Assembly: GCF_020164955.1 (NCBI RefSeq)
Contig: NZ_JAIUHG010000026.1
Coordinates: 1-64,000 of the forward strand
Direction: 5' to 3'
DNA: 64,000 nucleotides
From: Mesorhizobium sp. CA8
GTDB taxonomy: Bacteria; Pseudomonadota; Alphaproteobacteria; Rhizobiales; Rhizobiaceae
Shown here: in pieces, positions 53,464-63,087 of the stretch
Layout of the letters: every line of letters starts with the position of its first letter
How positions within the stretch are numbered: the stretch's first letter is position 1
Position numbers and translations under genes: made by a program
Notes under the pieces: model-generated
The model's input: only the letters and a program-made list of their open reading frames with translations
What the model was told of the DNA's origin: nothing
The model's database searches: none

Positions 53464-54558
53464 GGAGAAGGCGAACCAAAACACGGCGGCCTCCGTCTCG
53501 TCGGTAACTCGCGCCTTTCGTGAACCTAGTCTAGCTGGCAGTTCCTATTCTGGCCGCACACAGCGGTGTTTCGGCTACCACTCTTTGACTGGCTGTCACC
53601 ACTTCACCGGCCACTGTCTCGACAACGTAACTTTTCATGCAGTGCTCCCGTCGGTCACCGACCAACGATGATCGCGAAGCCTTGTTCCTGCTCGGAGGTA
53701 ACGACGGTTACACTGACCGCGGATTTGGGCCGCCAGTGCTTCAAGCGCTGCACACGGGCGCGTATGGGCAGCCTGTGTTGGATTTCGTTTCTGCTGCTGA
53801 GGGCGACATATATTTGGCAGACCCAGCCGGGTCCCGGTAGTGTCTCATTTCGAAATTTGACGGCAGGCCGAACCGCCTCACCGCGTTTGCTCCCATAGAC
53901 CGAACCGCCTATATGCTTAAGGGACAAAGCATAAGCGAGGTCTTCAGTTGGCGATCGGAATTTGCAGGATAAAGAATGGCTGGGCCACGCAGGATAGCTG
54001 TGGGTTCGGTACGGCGACGGCAAGGAATTGGAGATGCCAGCCAGGGAATATGAGGCAAAGGCTTACGCGCCCGGTATCGATGATCTGCCGGCTTGTCCGC
54101 CCAACAAAGGCAAGCAAGATGCCAACCGGACCTAAAGGCCTGAAGCGAGACCCGCCGACGTGATCGGCAACGCCGTTCGCGTTATGCCGCATCGCCACTG
54201 GCGAGGAAGCCGACGACAGACGACACCAGCTCAAACTGTGGCTCCCATCCCATTGCCCAAGCCCGCTGCGAAGGTCGATGGAACACGTATGCGAGCAGAT
54301 GGACGCCGTTGCGCCGAAGTTGGGCAGGCAAGCGCGGTGTGGCTACACTCCTAACGATCGCCCGCTTGCCCCCATAACGCTGATACGGCTCACAGTTGCC
54401 GACAAATCTAAGAACGTCAAATCAAACTGAGACATTACCGGATCCATAACGCTAGCCATAAGTCTTGTTAGGGCGTAAGCTGTTTTGGTCGCCCGCGCAT
54501 AACTGGCAACGGACGCTTGGAAGAGACGATCAGGCTTTCGCCCAACCGGAGGAAAGCC
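53464..54558. other. long region without a confident gene
   Basis: About 1.1 kb between the ISAs1 element and the small ORF at 54559. Frames at 53566-53898 and 53655-54023 (opposite strands) overlap and look random. No RNA gene, IS end or strong hairpin seen. Confidence 0.4.
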
Positions 54559-54726
54559 ATGCCCAGCGAGAGCGGCCGCGAAACTCAGACTGCTAAGCAA
54601 AAGCAAGTCAACTGGCTTGTAGACAGAACTGGCATCACCAATACACAGGCCTATGAGCTTATTGACTTGCTCGGTGTGGGCAATCTGCCGTCGCTGGTGC
54701 GTGAAGCGCTTTTGCTGAAAAAGTAG
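54559..54726 (+). CDS. small hypothetical protein, 55 residues
   Basis: ATG with a strong GGAGGAAA ribosome site 5 bases upstream. The body (QVNWLVDRTGITNTQAYELI, then GVGNLPSLVREALLLKK) is helical and resembles the short UBA-like or helix-turn-helix proteins frequent in rhizobia. Function unknown. The frame is open further upstream (TTG 54517), but the ribosome site fixes this start. Confidence 0.55.
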   Translation: MPSESGRETQTAKQKQVNWLVDRTGITNTQAYELIDLLGVGNLPSLVREALLLKK

Positions 54727-54755
54727 TCCTGCCCAAGGGTGGCGACTTCCCACCC

Positions 54756-54992
54756 TCAGGTGCAGCGTTTCAGCAGATCGATCCGCAGCGCATGTCGCGA
54801 AAGTCCGAGCGCTGCGGCGTACTCGGCATGGCGCATGCCGCTCCAGTTCATCGCCTCGACATGCATGCTCCACAACGCCCGAAGCGCGATCGGACCGCTG
54901 TCCGTGCGCTTGCCGTAGCGATAGCGCGACCGCCTTTGGTAACCCTTCGGCTGCGGCGCCTTGCGCTGGCGTCCGGTCTTCTTGCGACGCAA
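54756..54992 (-). pseudogene. transposase N-terminal fragment
   Basis: The segment LWSMHVEAMNWSGMRHAEYA followed by AALGLSRHAL is the helix-turn-helix opening of transposases common in Mesorhizobium (usually followed by RKWRDRLE). Here the frame stops right after that point. No catalytic part follows, so it is a fragment. Confidence 0.5.
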
Positions 54993-55222
54993 ATTCTGCA
55001 GCTTTTTCGCACGCTAGCGCAGGTCATCGTTGCTCACCAGATGGTGCATCCACAGCTCGAATGCTCCTGATCGAAAGATCGCGCTGCCGGCCGATTGCCG
55101 CCCGTAGTCGGGGCAAGCGCCTGGCCAAGCAGCAAAACTGTGCGTCGACTGAAGGTCAACTGGCGATCGCCGGCGACTCGGCGGCAAAATCTGCTCCTGT
55201 GAAGCAACGCAGGAGGCGAACG

Positions 55223-56160
55223 ATGGAATTCTTTTGCGGACTGGACGTAGCGATGGACGAGACAGCGGTGTGCGTCGTCGACGATCATGGCGTCGTGCAT
55301 CTTGAGATAACGGCGGTGACTGATCCCGACGCTGCTGTTTGCGGTGCTGAAGCCATTTCTGCCGCACCTGCGGCGTGTCGGTACGAGGCCGGCGCGTTGT
55401 CGCCGTGGCTGCATCCAGAGCTCAAGAACTCGGCCTGCCGGCCGTCTGCCTGGAGACGCAGCACGTGCGCGCCGCGGTGTCGGCGAAGCGTAACAAGACC
55501 GACAAGGCCGATGCGCTGGGCATCGCCCACATCATGCGCTCCGGCTGGTCCCGGCAGACCCATCTCAAGTCGCAAAGCTGCTACCGGACGAAGCTTTTGC
55601 TGACGCATCGGCGCAATCTGGAAGCCAAAGTTCCTCGACTTGGAGAACGCCATACGCCATTCGCTGAAGGCATTCGGCATGCGACTGGGCAAGGTCGGGC
55701 GAGGGGCTTTCGAGTAAGCGGTGCGCACCGCGGTGGCGGAGGATCCGCTGTCCGCCGAGTTGATGGACGCCATGCTGTCGGCGCGCGCAGCGCTGTGGAC
55801 ACAGTATTGCCGGCTGCACGATCTCGTCGTCAAAATTGTGGCCCGCAGCGAGCTGTGCCGGCGCTTCATGGCAATCCCCGGCGTCGGGCCGGGGCCGGCA
55901 CTCTCGTCATGACGGCGATCGACGATCCGTCGCGTTTCCGTCGCTCGCGCGACGTCGCGGCCTGACCTCGCGGCGCTGGCAGTCGGGCACCTCGATCGAC
56001 GTTCAGGGTCGCATATCGAAAGCCGGCGACGCGGATGTGCGGCGCTCGCTTTACGAGGCGGCGTCGGGGCTGATGACGCGCTTCAAGGCTCCGATAAGGT
56101 CAAGGGCCAGGCGATCGCCAAACGATCATGCCACTGCAAGGCCTGTGTCGCCGTGGCGCG
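55223..56160 (+). pseudogene. IS110-family transposase, full length but frameshifted
   Basis: The ATG at 55223 follows GGAGGCGAACG. MEFFCGLDVAMDETAVCVVD is the RuvC-like start of IS110 enzymes. After several shifts comes LETQHVRAAVSAKRNKTDKA with DALGIAHIMRSGW, then QYCRLHDLVVK, SELCRRFMAIPGVGP, and RFRRSRDVAA with GRISKAGDADVRRSLYEAAS. At least four indels and one stop. IS110 elements lack inverted ends, so borders are uncertain. The second half is homologous to 44345-44760. Confidence 0.85.
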
Positions 56161-56851
56161 CACTTCCTGCATCGCCGCGCGGGTCACTTCGGGCAGCCCA
56201 TCCGGGTTCGAAAGCAGAATGTCTTTGACGCAGCTATGGCAGTCTTGTTTTCAGTCTTGGTCTTCGGTGGCGTTCCTTCGTGGGAATCAGGTAACGTTGA
56301 ACATCACCGGCGTGCCATGACCGCCTCCCTCAACGAATTTGCAGAACTCTCAGCAAACTACCTGCCGGCCGCGACGAGAGCGCCCGATCGGGCGTCAGCT
56401 GGTCGGGGTTGCGCAGCCCGATCGAGTGCGATCCAGTAGATCTCCGTCGGTTTTAAATTAGCTTTGAGAGCCGCGTGGCCCCCTTCGCGGCGCACGCCAG
56501 AAACGCGCTCCGGCCCCAACTGGGCCGCCTTAGAGCAGTGAATTCTAAAGTCTCGCCCGGAGCCGGCGATGCCACTAAAATGCCGAGCAGCAGTGCTGCA
56601 ATTTTAGGCCGTACGAGGATCTTTTGGCCGCCGCCGGGGAAACAGAGTCCGGAGAAAACAATATGGAGGTTGTGGGGACCACAAGCGGTCAGTCTCGCCC
56701 AAGATTTTACCTGATGCTTCCAGAACCGCGCTGATGGCGCCCGCCATTGTCTCCTCGGGGCGCCACCGCTCAGGCACTACGGCAAGTGAGCAGGCGTTTA
56801 GACCTCGGATAGGTTTTGACGGTATTTATTTGGAAAAAGGAGCCGGAAGTC
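56161..56851. other. upstream region of the hybrid kinase gene
   Basis: About 690 bases, including the decaying tail of the IS110 element at its left. No further gene recognised; it should contain the promoter of the kinase/polysaccharide cluster. The frames at 56128-56439 and 56475-56714 look like chance. Confidence 0.35.
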
Positions 56852-59293
56852 ATGTCCGAGATATGGCACTCACTCCTCGCCAATCTTGCCTTGGTCTCCA
56901 TCCTAGTCGTCGCCTGGGATCTCGTGGCGGATTTTACCGGGCGTCTGTCGCGGTTGATGCAATCGCTGCTTCTCGGCGTGGTGATGGCCGTGGGTTCGAT
57001 CATTTCCATGGCGACGGCCCTGTCTGTCTCAGGTTTCATTGTCGACCTGCGCGCCGCGTTTATTGGTGCGGCCGCATTCTTTGGCGGTTGGCCGGCGATG
57101 TTCATCGCTACCGCCGGCTCAATCGTCTATCGGTTCTATCTTGGCGGGCAGGGTGCCAGCGTCGGCATCATGAGCATACTGATCAGCGCTGTAGTCGGTC
57201 TAGTATGGCACCACATTGTTGGGTCGCGCTCACGCTCCATGTTCGACGTTTTCGGCCTCGGCGTGTCGATCGCGCTTGCCGGACTGATCATGCTTCTAGT
57301 CATACCGTCGCACGTCGTGACCGGTTTCGTTCAGCAGAGCACGTTCCCCTCCCTCGTGCTCCGCTTCCTCAGCACGTTCATCATCTCCGTGCTGCTTGAT
57401 CGGCAGCAGAGGCGTCGCGATCTCGCCGTGTCCAATATGATCTACCGGGCCATGGTTCGCGAGCTGCCGGATTGCCTCAACGTGAAGGATGTCCACGGCC
57501 GCTTCGTCGTAGCCAATCCAGCCACCGCCCAAATGATGCGCGCCGCCTCGGTTGAGGACCTCATCGGCAAAACGGATTTCGATTTTTATCCGAAGGACGT
57601 GGCCGAGCGCTTCAGGCAGGACGAAATGGGTTCGCTTGTGGCAGGGCAGACATTGCGCATCGATCAGCCCGCGCTTTTCCCGGATGGCAGCCAAGGTTGG
57701 CTCTACACCATGAAAGTTCCCTTCCAAGACGAGTCCGGCAAGATCACCGGCGTCATCACCTACAATCGCGACATAACCGAGCAGAAGAAAAACGCCCAGC
57801 TCAAGAACGACTTCATCTCCACGGTGAGCCACGAGCTGCGCACGCCGCTGACATCCATCCGCGGCTCGCTCGGCCTGATTGCGGCGGGCGTGGCGGGCGA
57901 ATTGCCGTCGAAGGCGGCCAATCTCGTCAACATCGCCCACAACAACAGCGAAAGGCTGGTTCTTCTCATCAACGATATCCTCGATATGGAAAAGATCGAA
58001 TCGGGCGTGATCACCTTCAAGATCAAGCAGATGGCTCTGCGCCCAGTTCTGGAGCAGGCAATTGCCGCCAGTTCCAATTACATGGCCGAGAACAGGATCC
58101 GCATCGTCCTCGTCGATGATGCCCCGCGCGCCGAGGCCAATATCGACCCGGACCGTGTGCATCAGGTGATGGCGAACCTGCTGTCGAATGCGATCAAGTT
58201 CTCCGATCTCGGCGGCTCCGTGATGGTGAAGCTCCAGCGTCGCGACCGAGACATCCTGCGCATCTCCGTCATCGATCAGGGCGCTGGCATTCCGGAAGCG
58301 TTCCGCAGCCGCATATTCGGCAAGTTCGAGCAGGCCGACGCGTCCAGCACCCGCAAGAAGGGAGGCACCGGCCTGGGCTTGAGCATCGTCAAGACAATTG
58401 TGGAAAAGCTGGGCGGCGCCGTTTCCTTCGAGACGGAGGAAGGTAAGGGAACCTCGTTTCACGTCGATCTTCCCGAGGCACACAGGCCGGCCGAGAAGCC
58501 GGTTTTGGTCGAGCGACGGGCGCGCAAGCGCGATGGCCGGCTGCGTGTCCTCATTTGTGAGGACGAGGCCGACGTCGCAACGGTAATCGCGGCACTTCTC
58601 GATGCGGAAGGCTTTTCCACCGACGTTGCCCCGGACATCGACACTGCCATGGCGCTCCTGCGCTCCCGCGACTACGTCGCGCTGACGCTCGACATCAAGC
58701 TGGCGGGGGAGTCCGGCATCAAGCTCTTCCACGATATACGGGCATCACCGGTAAATTCCGATATTTCGGTCATCGTCATCTCCGCAGTTGCCGATGAGGC
58801 CAAGCGCTCGCTGAACGGAACCGCCGTCGGCATCGTCGACTGGCTGGAGAAGCCAGTGGATTCGGCGCGCCTTCAATCGGCCCTTGCCAAGATCCTCGCC
58901 AGCAAGGTCGAGCGGAGGCCGAGGATCCTCCACGTCGAGGACGACGAGGGTGTGCTTGCGGTGATGTCAGCGGGGCTGGGTCCGGATGTTTTGATCGCCT
59001 CTGCCAAAACGCTGCAGGAGGCTCGAAGGGCGGTCGCGAAGCATCGCTTCGACCTGGTCATACTGGACATTGCGCTTCCCGACGGATCGGGGCTGGACCT
59101 GCTCATCGATCTGCCGCTGGAGACCAGAGTCATCGTGTTTTCGGCGGCGGAGCCGGATCAGAATCTCGGCGACCGGGTGCAGGCAATGATGACCAAGACC
59201 AAGGCATCGGAGATCGATGTCGCCAGGTTGGTTAGAAGCATGTTGGTCTCATCGCCCGATGGCGCCGGACCTACCCCCCGTGCCAAGGAGTGA
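56852..59293 (+). CDS. hybrid sensor histidine kinase with PAS and two receiver domains
   Basis: 813 residues. N-terminus: six or so membrane helices (residues 1-185) like the 5TM-LYT sensor domain. PAS at about 200-315 (LIGKTDFDFYPKDVAERF). HisKA with VSHELRTPLTSIRGSLGL, His327, then the ATPase N-box (HQVMANLLSNAIKFSD), G1 (DQGAGIP) and G2 (KGGTGLGLSIVK). Two receivers follow: phosphorylatable Asp614 (LDIKLAGESG) and Asp739 (LDIALPDGSG). The frame opens earlier at TTG 56816; I use ATG 56852 with AGGAG upstream. It heads a cluster with two receiver proteins and a polysaccharide export system. Confidence 0.92.
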   Translation: MSEIWHSLLANLALVSILVVAWDLVADFTGRLSRLMQSLLLGVVMAVGSIISMATALSVSGFIVDLRAAFIGAAAFFGGWPAMFIATAGSIVYRFYLGGQGASVGIMSILISAVVGLVWHHIVGSRSRSMFDVFGLGVSIALAGLIMLLVIPSHVVTGFVQQSTFPSLVLRFLSTFIISVLLDRQQRRRDLAVSNMIYRAMVRELPDCLNVKDVHGRFVVANPATAQMMRAASVEDLIGKTDFDFYPKDVAERFRQDEMGSLVAGQTLRIDQPALFPDGSQGWLYTMKVPFQDESGKITGVITYNRDITEQKKNAQLKNDFISTVSHELRTPLTSIRGSLGLIAAGVAGELPSKAANLVNIAHNNSERLVLLINDILDMEKIESGVITFKIKQMALRPVLEQAIAASSNYMAENRIRIVLVDDAPRAEANIDPDRVHQVMANLLSNAIKFSDLGGSVMVKLQRRDRDILRISVIDQGAGIPEAFRSRIFGKFEQADASSTRKKGGTGLGLSIVKTIVEKLGGAVSFETEEGKGTSFHVDLPEAHRPAEKPVLVERRARKRDGRLRVLICEDEADVATVIAALLDAEGFSTDVAPDIDTAMALLRSRDYVALTLDIKLAGESGIKLFHDIRASPVNSDISVIVISAVADEAKRSLNGTAVGIVDWLEKPVDSARLQSALAKILASKVERRPRILHVEDDEGVLAVMSAGLGPDVLIASAKTLQEARRAVAKHRFDLVILDIALPDGSGLDLLIDLPLETRVIVFSAAEPDQNLGDRVQAMMTKTKASEIDVARLVRSMLVSSPDGAGPTPRAKE

Positions 59294-59298
59294 CGATT

Positions 59299-59679
59299 AT
59301 GCCGGCAAGGATCCTCTATGTAGATGACGAGGATGATATCCGGGAAATTGCCGAGATGTCGCTGGAGCTCGACCCTCAGTTCGAGGTTCGGTCCTGCTCT
59401 TCGGGCGCCGAGGCGCTGGTGGTCGCAGCCGATTGGCAGCCCGATCTGATCCTGCTTGATGTGATGATGCCGGAAATGGACGGACCGGAGACGCTGAAGC
59501 GCCTGGCCGCCTCACCGCCGACGGCATCGATACCCGTGGCGTTTATCACCGCACGCACCCAGACGCATCAGGTCGAACACTATCTGGCAATGGGAGCGGT
59601 TGGCGTCATAGCCAAGCCCTTCGATCCGCTGGCGCTGGCCGGCGAGGTTAGGACGCTGCTTTGGGGCCGTCCCGGCTAG
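59299..59679 (+). CDS. single-domain response regulator (CheY-like)
   Basis: 126 residues, just a receiver: acidic pocket YVDDEDD, phosphorylation Asp54 in LILLDVMMPEMDG, Thr in FITART, Lys in AKPFDP. No output domain. ATG 59299 has AGGAG 9 bases upstream and starts 6 bases after the kinase stop, so it is coupled to it and probably takes part in a phosphorelay. Confidence 0.9.
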   Translation: MPARILYVDDEDDIREIAEMSLELDPQFEVRSCSSGAEALVVAADWQPDLILLDVMMPEMDGPETLKRLAASPPTASIPVAFITARTQTHQVEHYLAMGAVGVIAKPFDPLALAGEVRTLLWGRPG

Positions 59680-59915
59680 CCCAGTCGCCCGGTCGCGAAG
59701 GCGGCTGCAAGGCGCCTGTCGCCAAGCTCCATTTTGCCATTTACGGTCCTATACCATGGCCCAATATTCATCTACAGATTGTGTCGAAATCAAACCCTCG
59801 CGAATCGGCTTTGTTAGGATCGCGGTGCGGGCGGAATTTCCAGCATGGGCCGCTTTGGCGGATGTCGGTTCATGCGTAGATCACTCCGGGGGGCGACGGA
59901 ACCGGAGCAGGCCTG

Positions 59916-60308
59916 GTGAATGGAGCGAAGGCAAGAGTTCTGATCTGCGATGACGACCCTTTATTGCTCGAACTGATGGAATTCAGGCTGAGGGCAAAAG
60001 GATATGAGGTCATCAAGGCGGTGGACGGGGCCGAGGCGCTGGCGAAGGCGGAACAGGATGGCCCCGATATCATCGTGCTCGACGCGATGATGCCAAAGGC
60101 CGATGGCATCGAGGTGCTGGCAAACCTCAAGGGCCATCCAGCCCTGTCGGAGATACCGGTCGTCATGCTCACCGCCCGCAAGGCCGAAAGGGACATCGTC
60201 TCGGCTCTGGAAAAGGGCGCTGACGACTATCTGGTGAAGCCATTCATTCCCGAAGAGCTTTTGGCCCGGCTCGCGCGTCTCATCGCGCGCAAGGGCGGGA
60301 AGCGCTGA
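59916..60308 (+). CDS. second single-domain response regulator
   Basis: 130 residues: ICDDDPLL, Asp56 in IIVLDAMMPKADG, Thr in MLTARK and Lys in VKPFIPEEL. No output domain; such PilG/CheY-like proteins act by protein contact. GTG start at 59916. A gap of 236 bases separates it from the previous gene, and its stop overlaps the next ATG by one base, so it is translationally tied to the export genes. Confidence 0.9.
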   Translation: MNGAKARVLICDDDPLLLELMEFRLRAKGYEVIKAVDGAEALAKAEQDGPDIIVLDAMMPKADGIEVLANLKGHPALSEIPVVMLTARKAERDIVSALEKGADDYLVKPFIPEELLARLARLIARKGGKR

Positions 60309-62047
60309 TGCGGCGTGGCCGGCGCTTGAGCTTTGCCGCATGCTTGGCCCTGGCGATCGCCGCCGACCCCGCGTTGGCGCAAACGGCCGACGAGCTCTAC
60401 GCTTCGGCCGTGAAGGCGAGGCAAGCGCAGAATTTTGATGAGGCAGCCGACCTGCTTAAACGTGCGCTTGCGCTCAAGCCCGATAATGCCGATGCGCTGG
60501 TTCAGCTAGGCTTCGCCGAGCTCGGCCGCAACGACCTTCTCGCGGCGCGGGACGCCTTTTCCAAGGTGCTTTCCCTCGCTCCGACTTATCGGGATGCCTC
60601 GTTGGGAATGGCCGAGGTCGAGTTCCGCTCCGGTAATCTGGATGCCGCGCTGCCGCTGGCCGAAACTGTCGCCAAGGCCGATCCGGCCAACGCCGACGCC
60701 GCAGCCCTTGTCGGAAACATCCGCAAGGCGAAGCAGGTCGGCAATCCGAAACCGGCTGCCGCGGCTCCGGCGAAGGCGACGAAACAGCTTCGCCAGCCCG
60801 ATCCTGTCCCTGGCCTGATCGAGTTGGGCAGGCGCCTCCGGACAGCCGGAAAGCTGCCCGAAGCGGAAAAGGCCTATCGCCGCGCCCTCAAGCTGGCTCC
60901 GAAAGACACTGACATCCTGGTCGGGCTTGGCCTTGTCGTTGGTTCCAGCCAACGCTTCGACGAAGCCGACCGTCTCTTCGACCGCGCGCTGGCCATAAAA
61001 CCTTGCCTTCTCGATGCTAGGCTGGGCAAGGTGCGCCTGGCGATCTGGCAAGGTAACACGCCGCGCGGCCGCTTGGCGGTTGACGGCGTGCTGGCGACCG
61101 CGCCGGACAATGTCGAGGCGCTTGACCTCGACGGCAGGATCGCCCTGCTCGAGGCCGATTACACGAGGGCCGGACAGTCGTTCCAGCGCGCGCTGACGCT
61201 CGAGCCGCAGAGTGCCGAGGCGCTGGTCGGGATCGGCGACGTGCGCCGCGCCGAGGGCGACGACGAGGCGGCGCGGCAGGCCTATCGTCAGGCGCTCGCC
61301 CTCCAGCCGGCCTCCGCCGGTATCAAGCAGAGGCTGGCCGTGCCGCCGCCGCGCAAATGGCGGCTCGACCTCGGCAGCGAGGTAAGCGATCTCACCAATG
61401 GGCTGGGCGACTGGACCGACAGTTCGGCCGGTCTCGCGTATCGGCTGTCGCCGCGCACGACGATTTCCGGCGGCACCCGGCTGGCGACCCGCTTCGGCCA
61501 TACCGACGTCCAACTCGAGGGCCGCATCGACCAGGCCTTCTCGCCGGCCTTCTCCGCTTATATGCTCGCCGCGGCGACGCCGGATGCCGATTTTCTGGCG
61601 CGCTATTCGGTCGGCGCCGGCGCGTCCTGGCAAGTCGTGGCGCCGGCAAGGGCGTTCGGCCCGCTCTCGCTCAATGTCGACGCCCGCTACGACGATTTCG
61701 CCGATACCGGCGTCACCAGCATCCAGCCTTGGATCCAGGGTTATGTCCTCGACGGCCGCCTGGGGCTATCGGCCCGCTGGGTGCATGCCGAGGACGATAC
61801 CGGCACGCGCACCGATGGCTATGTGCTTCGCGCCGACCTTGGGGTAACGGAGCGTTTCAACGTCTTCGCCGGCTATGCCGACGCCCCCGAGATCGACGGC
61901 GGCGCGCTGGTGCCGACGCGCACCGTCTTCGGTGGCGTTTCCTTCGACGTCAGCGATCCGCTGACGCTGCGCGCCAGCATCGCGCATGAAGAGCGCCCGA
62001 CATTCGACCGCAACATATTCGGCCTCGGCCTGACGGCGCGGTTCTGA
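60308..62047 (+). CDS. TPR and outer-membrane beta-barrel protein (PgaA/YaiO-like)
   Basis: 579 residues. Signal peptide ends near ALAQ (about residue 25). About 320 residues of tetratricopeptide repeats follow (AADLLKRALALKPDNADAL, AEKAYRRALKLAPKDTDIL, AGQSFQRALTLEPQSAEAL) and then about 230 residues of alternating strands ending GLGLTARF, a typical barrel end. This is the layout of PgaA and YaiO, which guide and export a polysaccharide across the outer membrane. Overlaps the receiver stop by one base; the next gene begins 2 bases after its stop. Confidence 0.85.
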   Translation: MRRGRRLSFAACLALAIAADPALAQTADELYASAVKARQAQNFDEAADLLKRALALKPDNADALVQLGFAELGRNDLLAARDAFSKVLSLAPTYRDASLGMAEVEFRSGNLDAALPLAETVAKADPANADAAALVGNIRKAKQVGNPKPAAAAPAKATKQLRQPDPVPGLIELGRRLRTAGKLPEAEKAYRRALKLAPKDTDILVGLGLVVGSSQRFDEADRLFDRALAIKPCLLDARLGKVRLAIWQGNTPRGRLAVDGVLATAPDNVEALDLDGRIALLEADYTRAGQSFQRALTLEPQSAEALVGIGDVRRAEGDDEAARQAYRQALALQPASAGIKQRLAVPPPRKWRLDLGSEVSDLTNGLGDWTDSSAGLAYRLSPRTTISGGTRLATRFGHTDVQLEGRIDQAFSPAFSAYMLAAATPDADFLARYSVGAGASWQVVAPARAFGPLSLNVDARYDDFADTGVTSIQPWIQGYVLDGRLGLSARWVHAEDDTGTRTDGYVLRADLGVTERFNVFAGYADAPEIDGGALVPTRTVFGGVSFDVSDPLTLRASIAHEERPTFDRNIFGLGLTARF

Positions 62048-62049
62048 CC

Positions 62050-63087
62050 ATGTGGTACATCTGGGACCTGTCGATACTGCTCAGCGCCTTGTGCCTGGTG
62101 ATCATGCTGTTGCTGATCGCGCGCCGCGTGCTGCAGGAGCGCCGGGGCCGGGCGACAGCCGACCAGCGGCGCCAGATTCTGACCGCGCTGATCGCCTTCT
62201 CCGAAAACCGCGATCGCGAGGCCTTGAAGGCGGCGGTGCTTGGCGTGCCGGCCGGTGTGGCGATCGACGCCGGCTTTGAGTTCATTTCGCTACTGCGCGG
62301 CGAGGAGAGGGACGACGTGCTTGTCGCCTTCAACGAATGCGGCCTGCCGGCCCGTGTCGCCAGGCAGCTGCGGAAAGGCAACGTCGCCGAACGCATCCAT
62401 GCGGCCGAGATGCTGGCGGCGCTGGGTTCGGATGATGCCTCGGCAAGCTTGCTTTCGGCACTTTCCCAGGACCGCGCGCGCGAAGTCAGGATCGCTGCGG
62501 CCATCGCACTCTGCGACCTGGGCAGCCTGCCCCTGCTCGGCACCGCGCTCGACTTTATCGGCGCGGCGGGGCAGCGCTCGCGGCGCCTGATCGAGCTATT
62601 CAGGCGCTTTCCGCGCTCGCGCTTCAACGAGCTTGCCGTCCACGCATCGCGAGTAGATGCCTCGCCCTTCGTCAGGGCCGCCACGATCGACGCGCTGGCC
62701 CGCGCCGGCGGCTTCGGCTTCGCCGATTTCTTCGCGGGCCTGACCGGTGATGCCGCGCCCGAGGTTGTGGCCGCGGCGCTGCGGGCGCTGGGTCTGACGG
62801 GTCACGCCGAGGCGCCGGCCATCCTGAAGCGCGCCATGGCCAACGACGATTGGGACGTGCGCGCCGCTGCCGCCGAATCCGCGGGCCGTCTCGGTCTGCC
62901 CGAGCTTACCGCGCCGCTGTCCGCGCTGATGGACGACGAGATCTGGACCGTGCGCTATGCCGCCGCCAACGCGCTGCGCTCTTTCGGCCTGTCGGGAGAG
63001 CGGCTGCTGCGCGAGATCGCTTCCGCCGAGGTTTCGCGCAGCCAGCGCACCGCTTCGCTTATCCTTGCCGAGGGGCCGGCCCTATGA
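62050..63087 (+). CDS. membrane-anchored HEAT-repeat protein
   Basis: 345 residues. One N-terminal transmembrane helix (residues 7-24), then an unbroken set of HEAT-like helix pairs (AERIHAAEMLAALGSDDAS, REVRIAAAIALCDLGSLP, WDVRAAAAESAGRLGLPEL, IWTVRYAAANALRSFG). Such solenoids act as scaffolds; between an exporter and a glycosyltransferase it may bridge the two or bind a regulator. Its stop overlaps the next ATG by four bases (ATGA). No specific name is known to me. Confidence 0.82.
   Translation: MWYIWDLSILLSALCLVIMLLLIARRVLQERRGRATADQRRQILTALIAFSENRDREALKAAVLGVPAGVAIDAGFEFISLLRGEERDDVLVAFNECGLPARVARQLRKGNVAERIHAAEMLAALGSDDASASLLSALSQDRAREVRIAAAIALCDLGSLPLLGTALDFIGAAGQRSRRLIELFRRFPRSRFNELAVHASRVDASPFVRAATIDALARAGGFGFADFFAGLTGDAAPEVVAAALRALGLTGHAEAPAILKRAMANDDWDVRAAAAESAGRLGLPELTAPLSALMDDEIWTVRYAAANALRSFGLSGERLLREIASAEVSRSQRTASLILAEGPAL

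Noticed and set aside
57296..58732. A 478-codon open frame antisense to the hybrid kinase
   Set aside because: It mirrors a clear kinase gene in GC-rich DNA, has no motif and no ribosome site; such shadows are expected.
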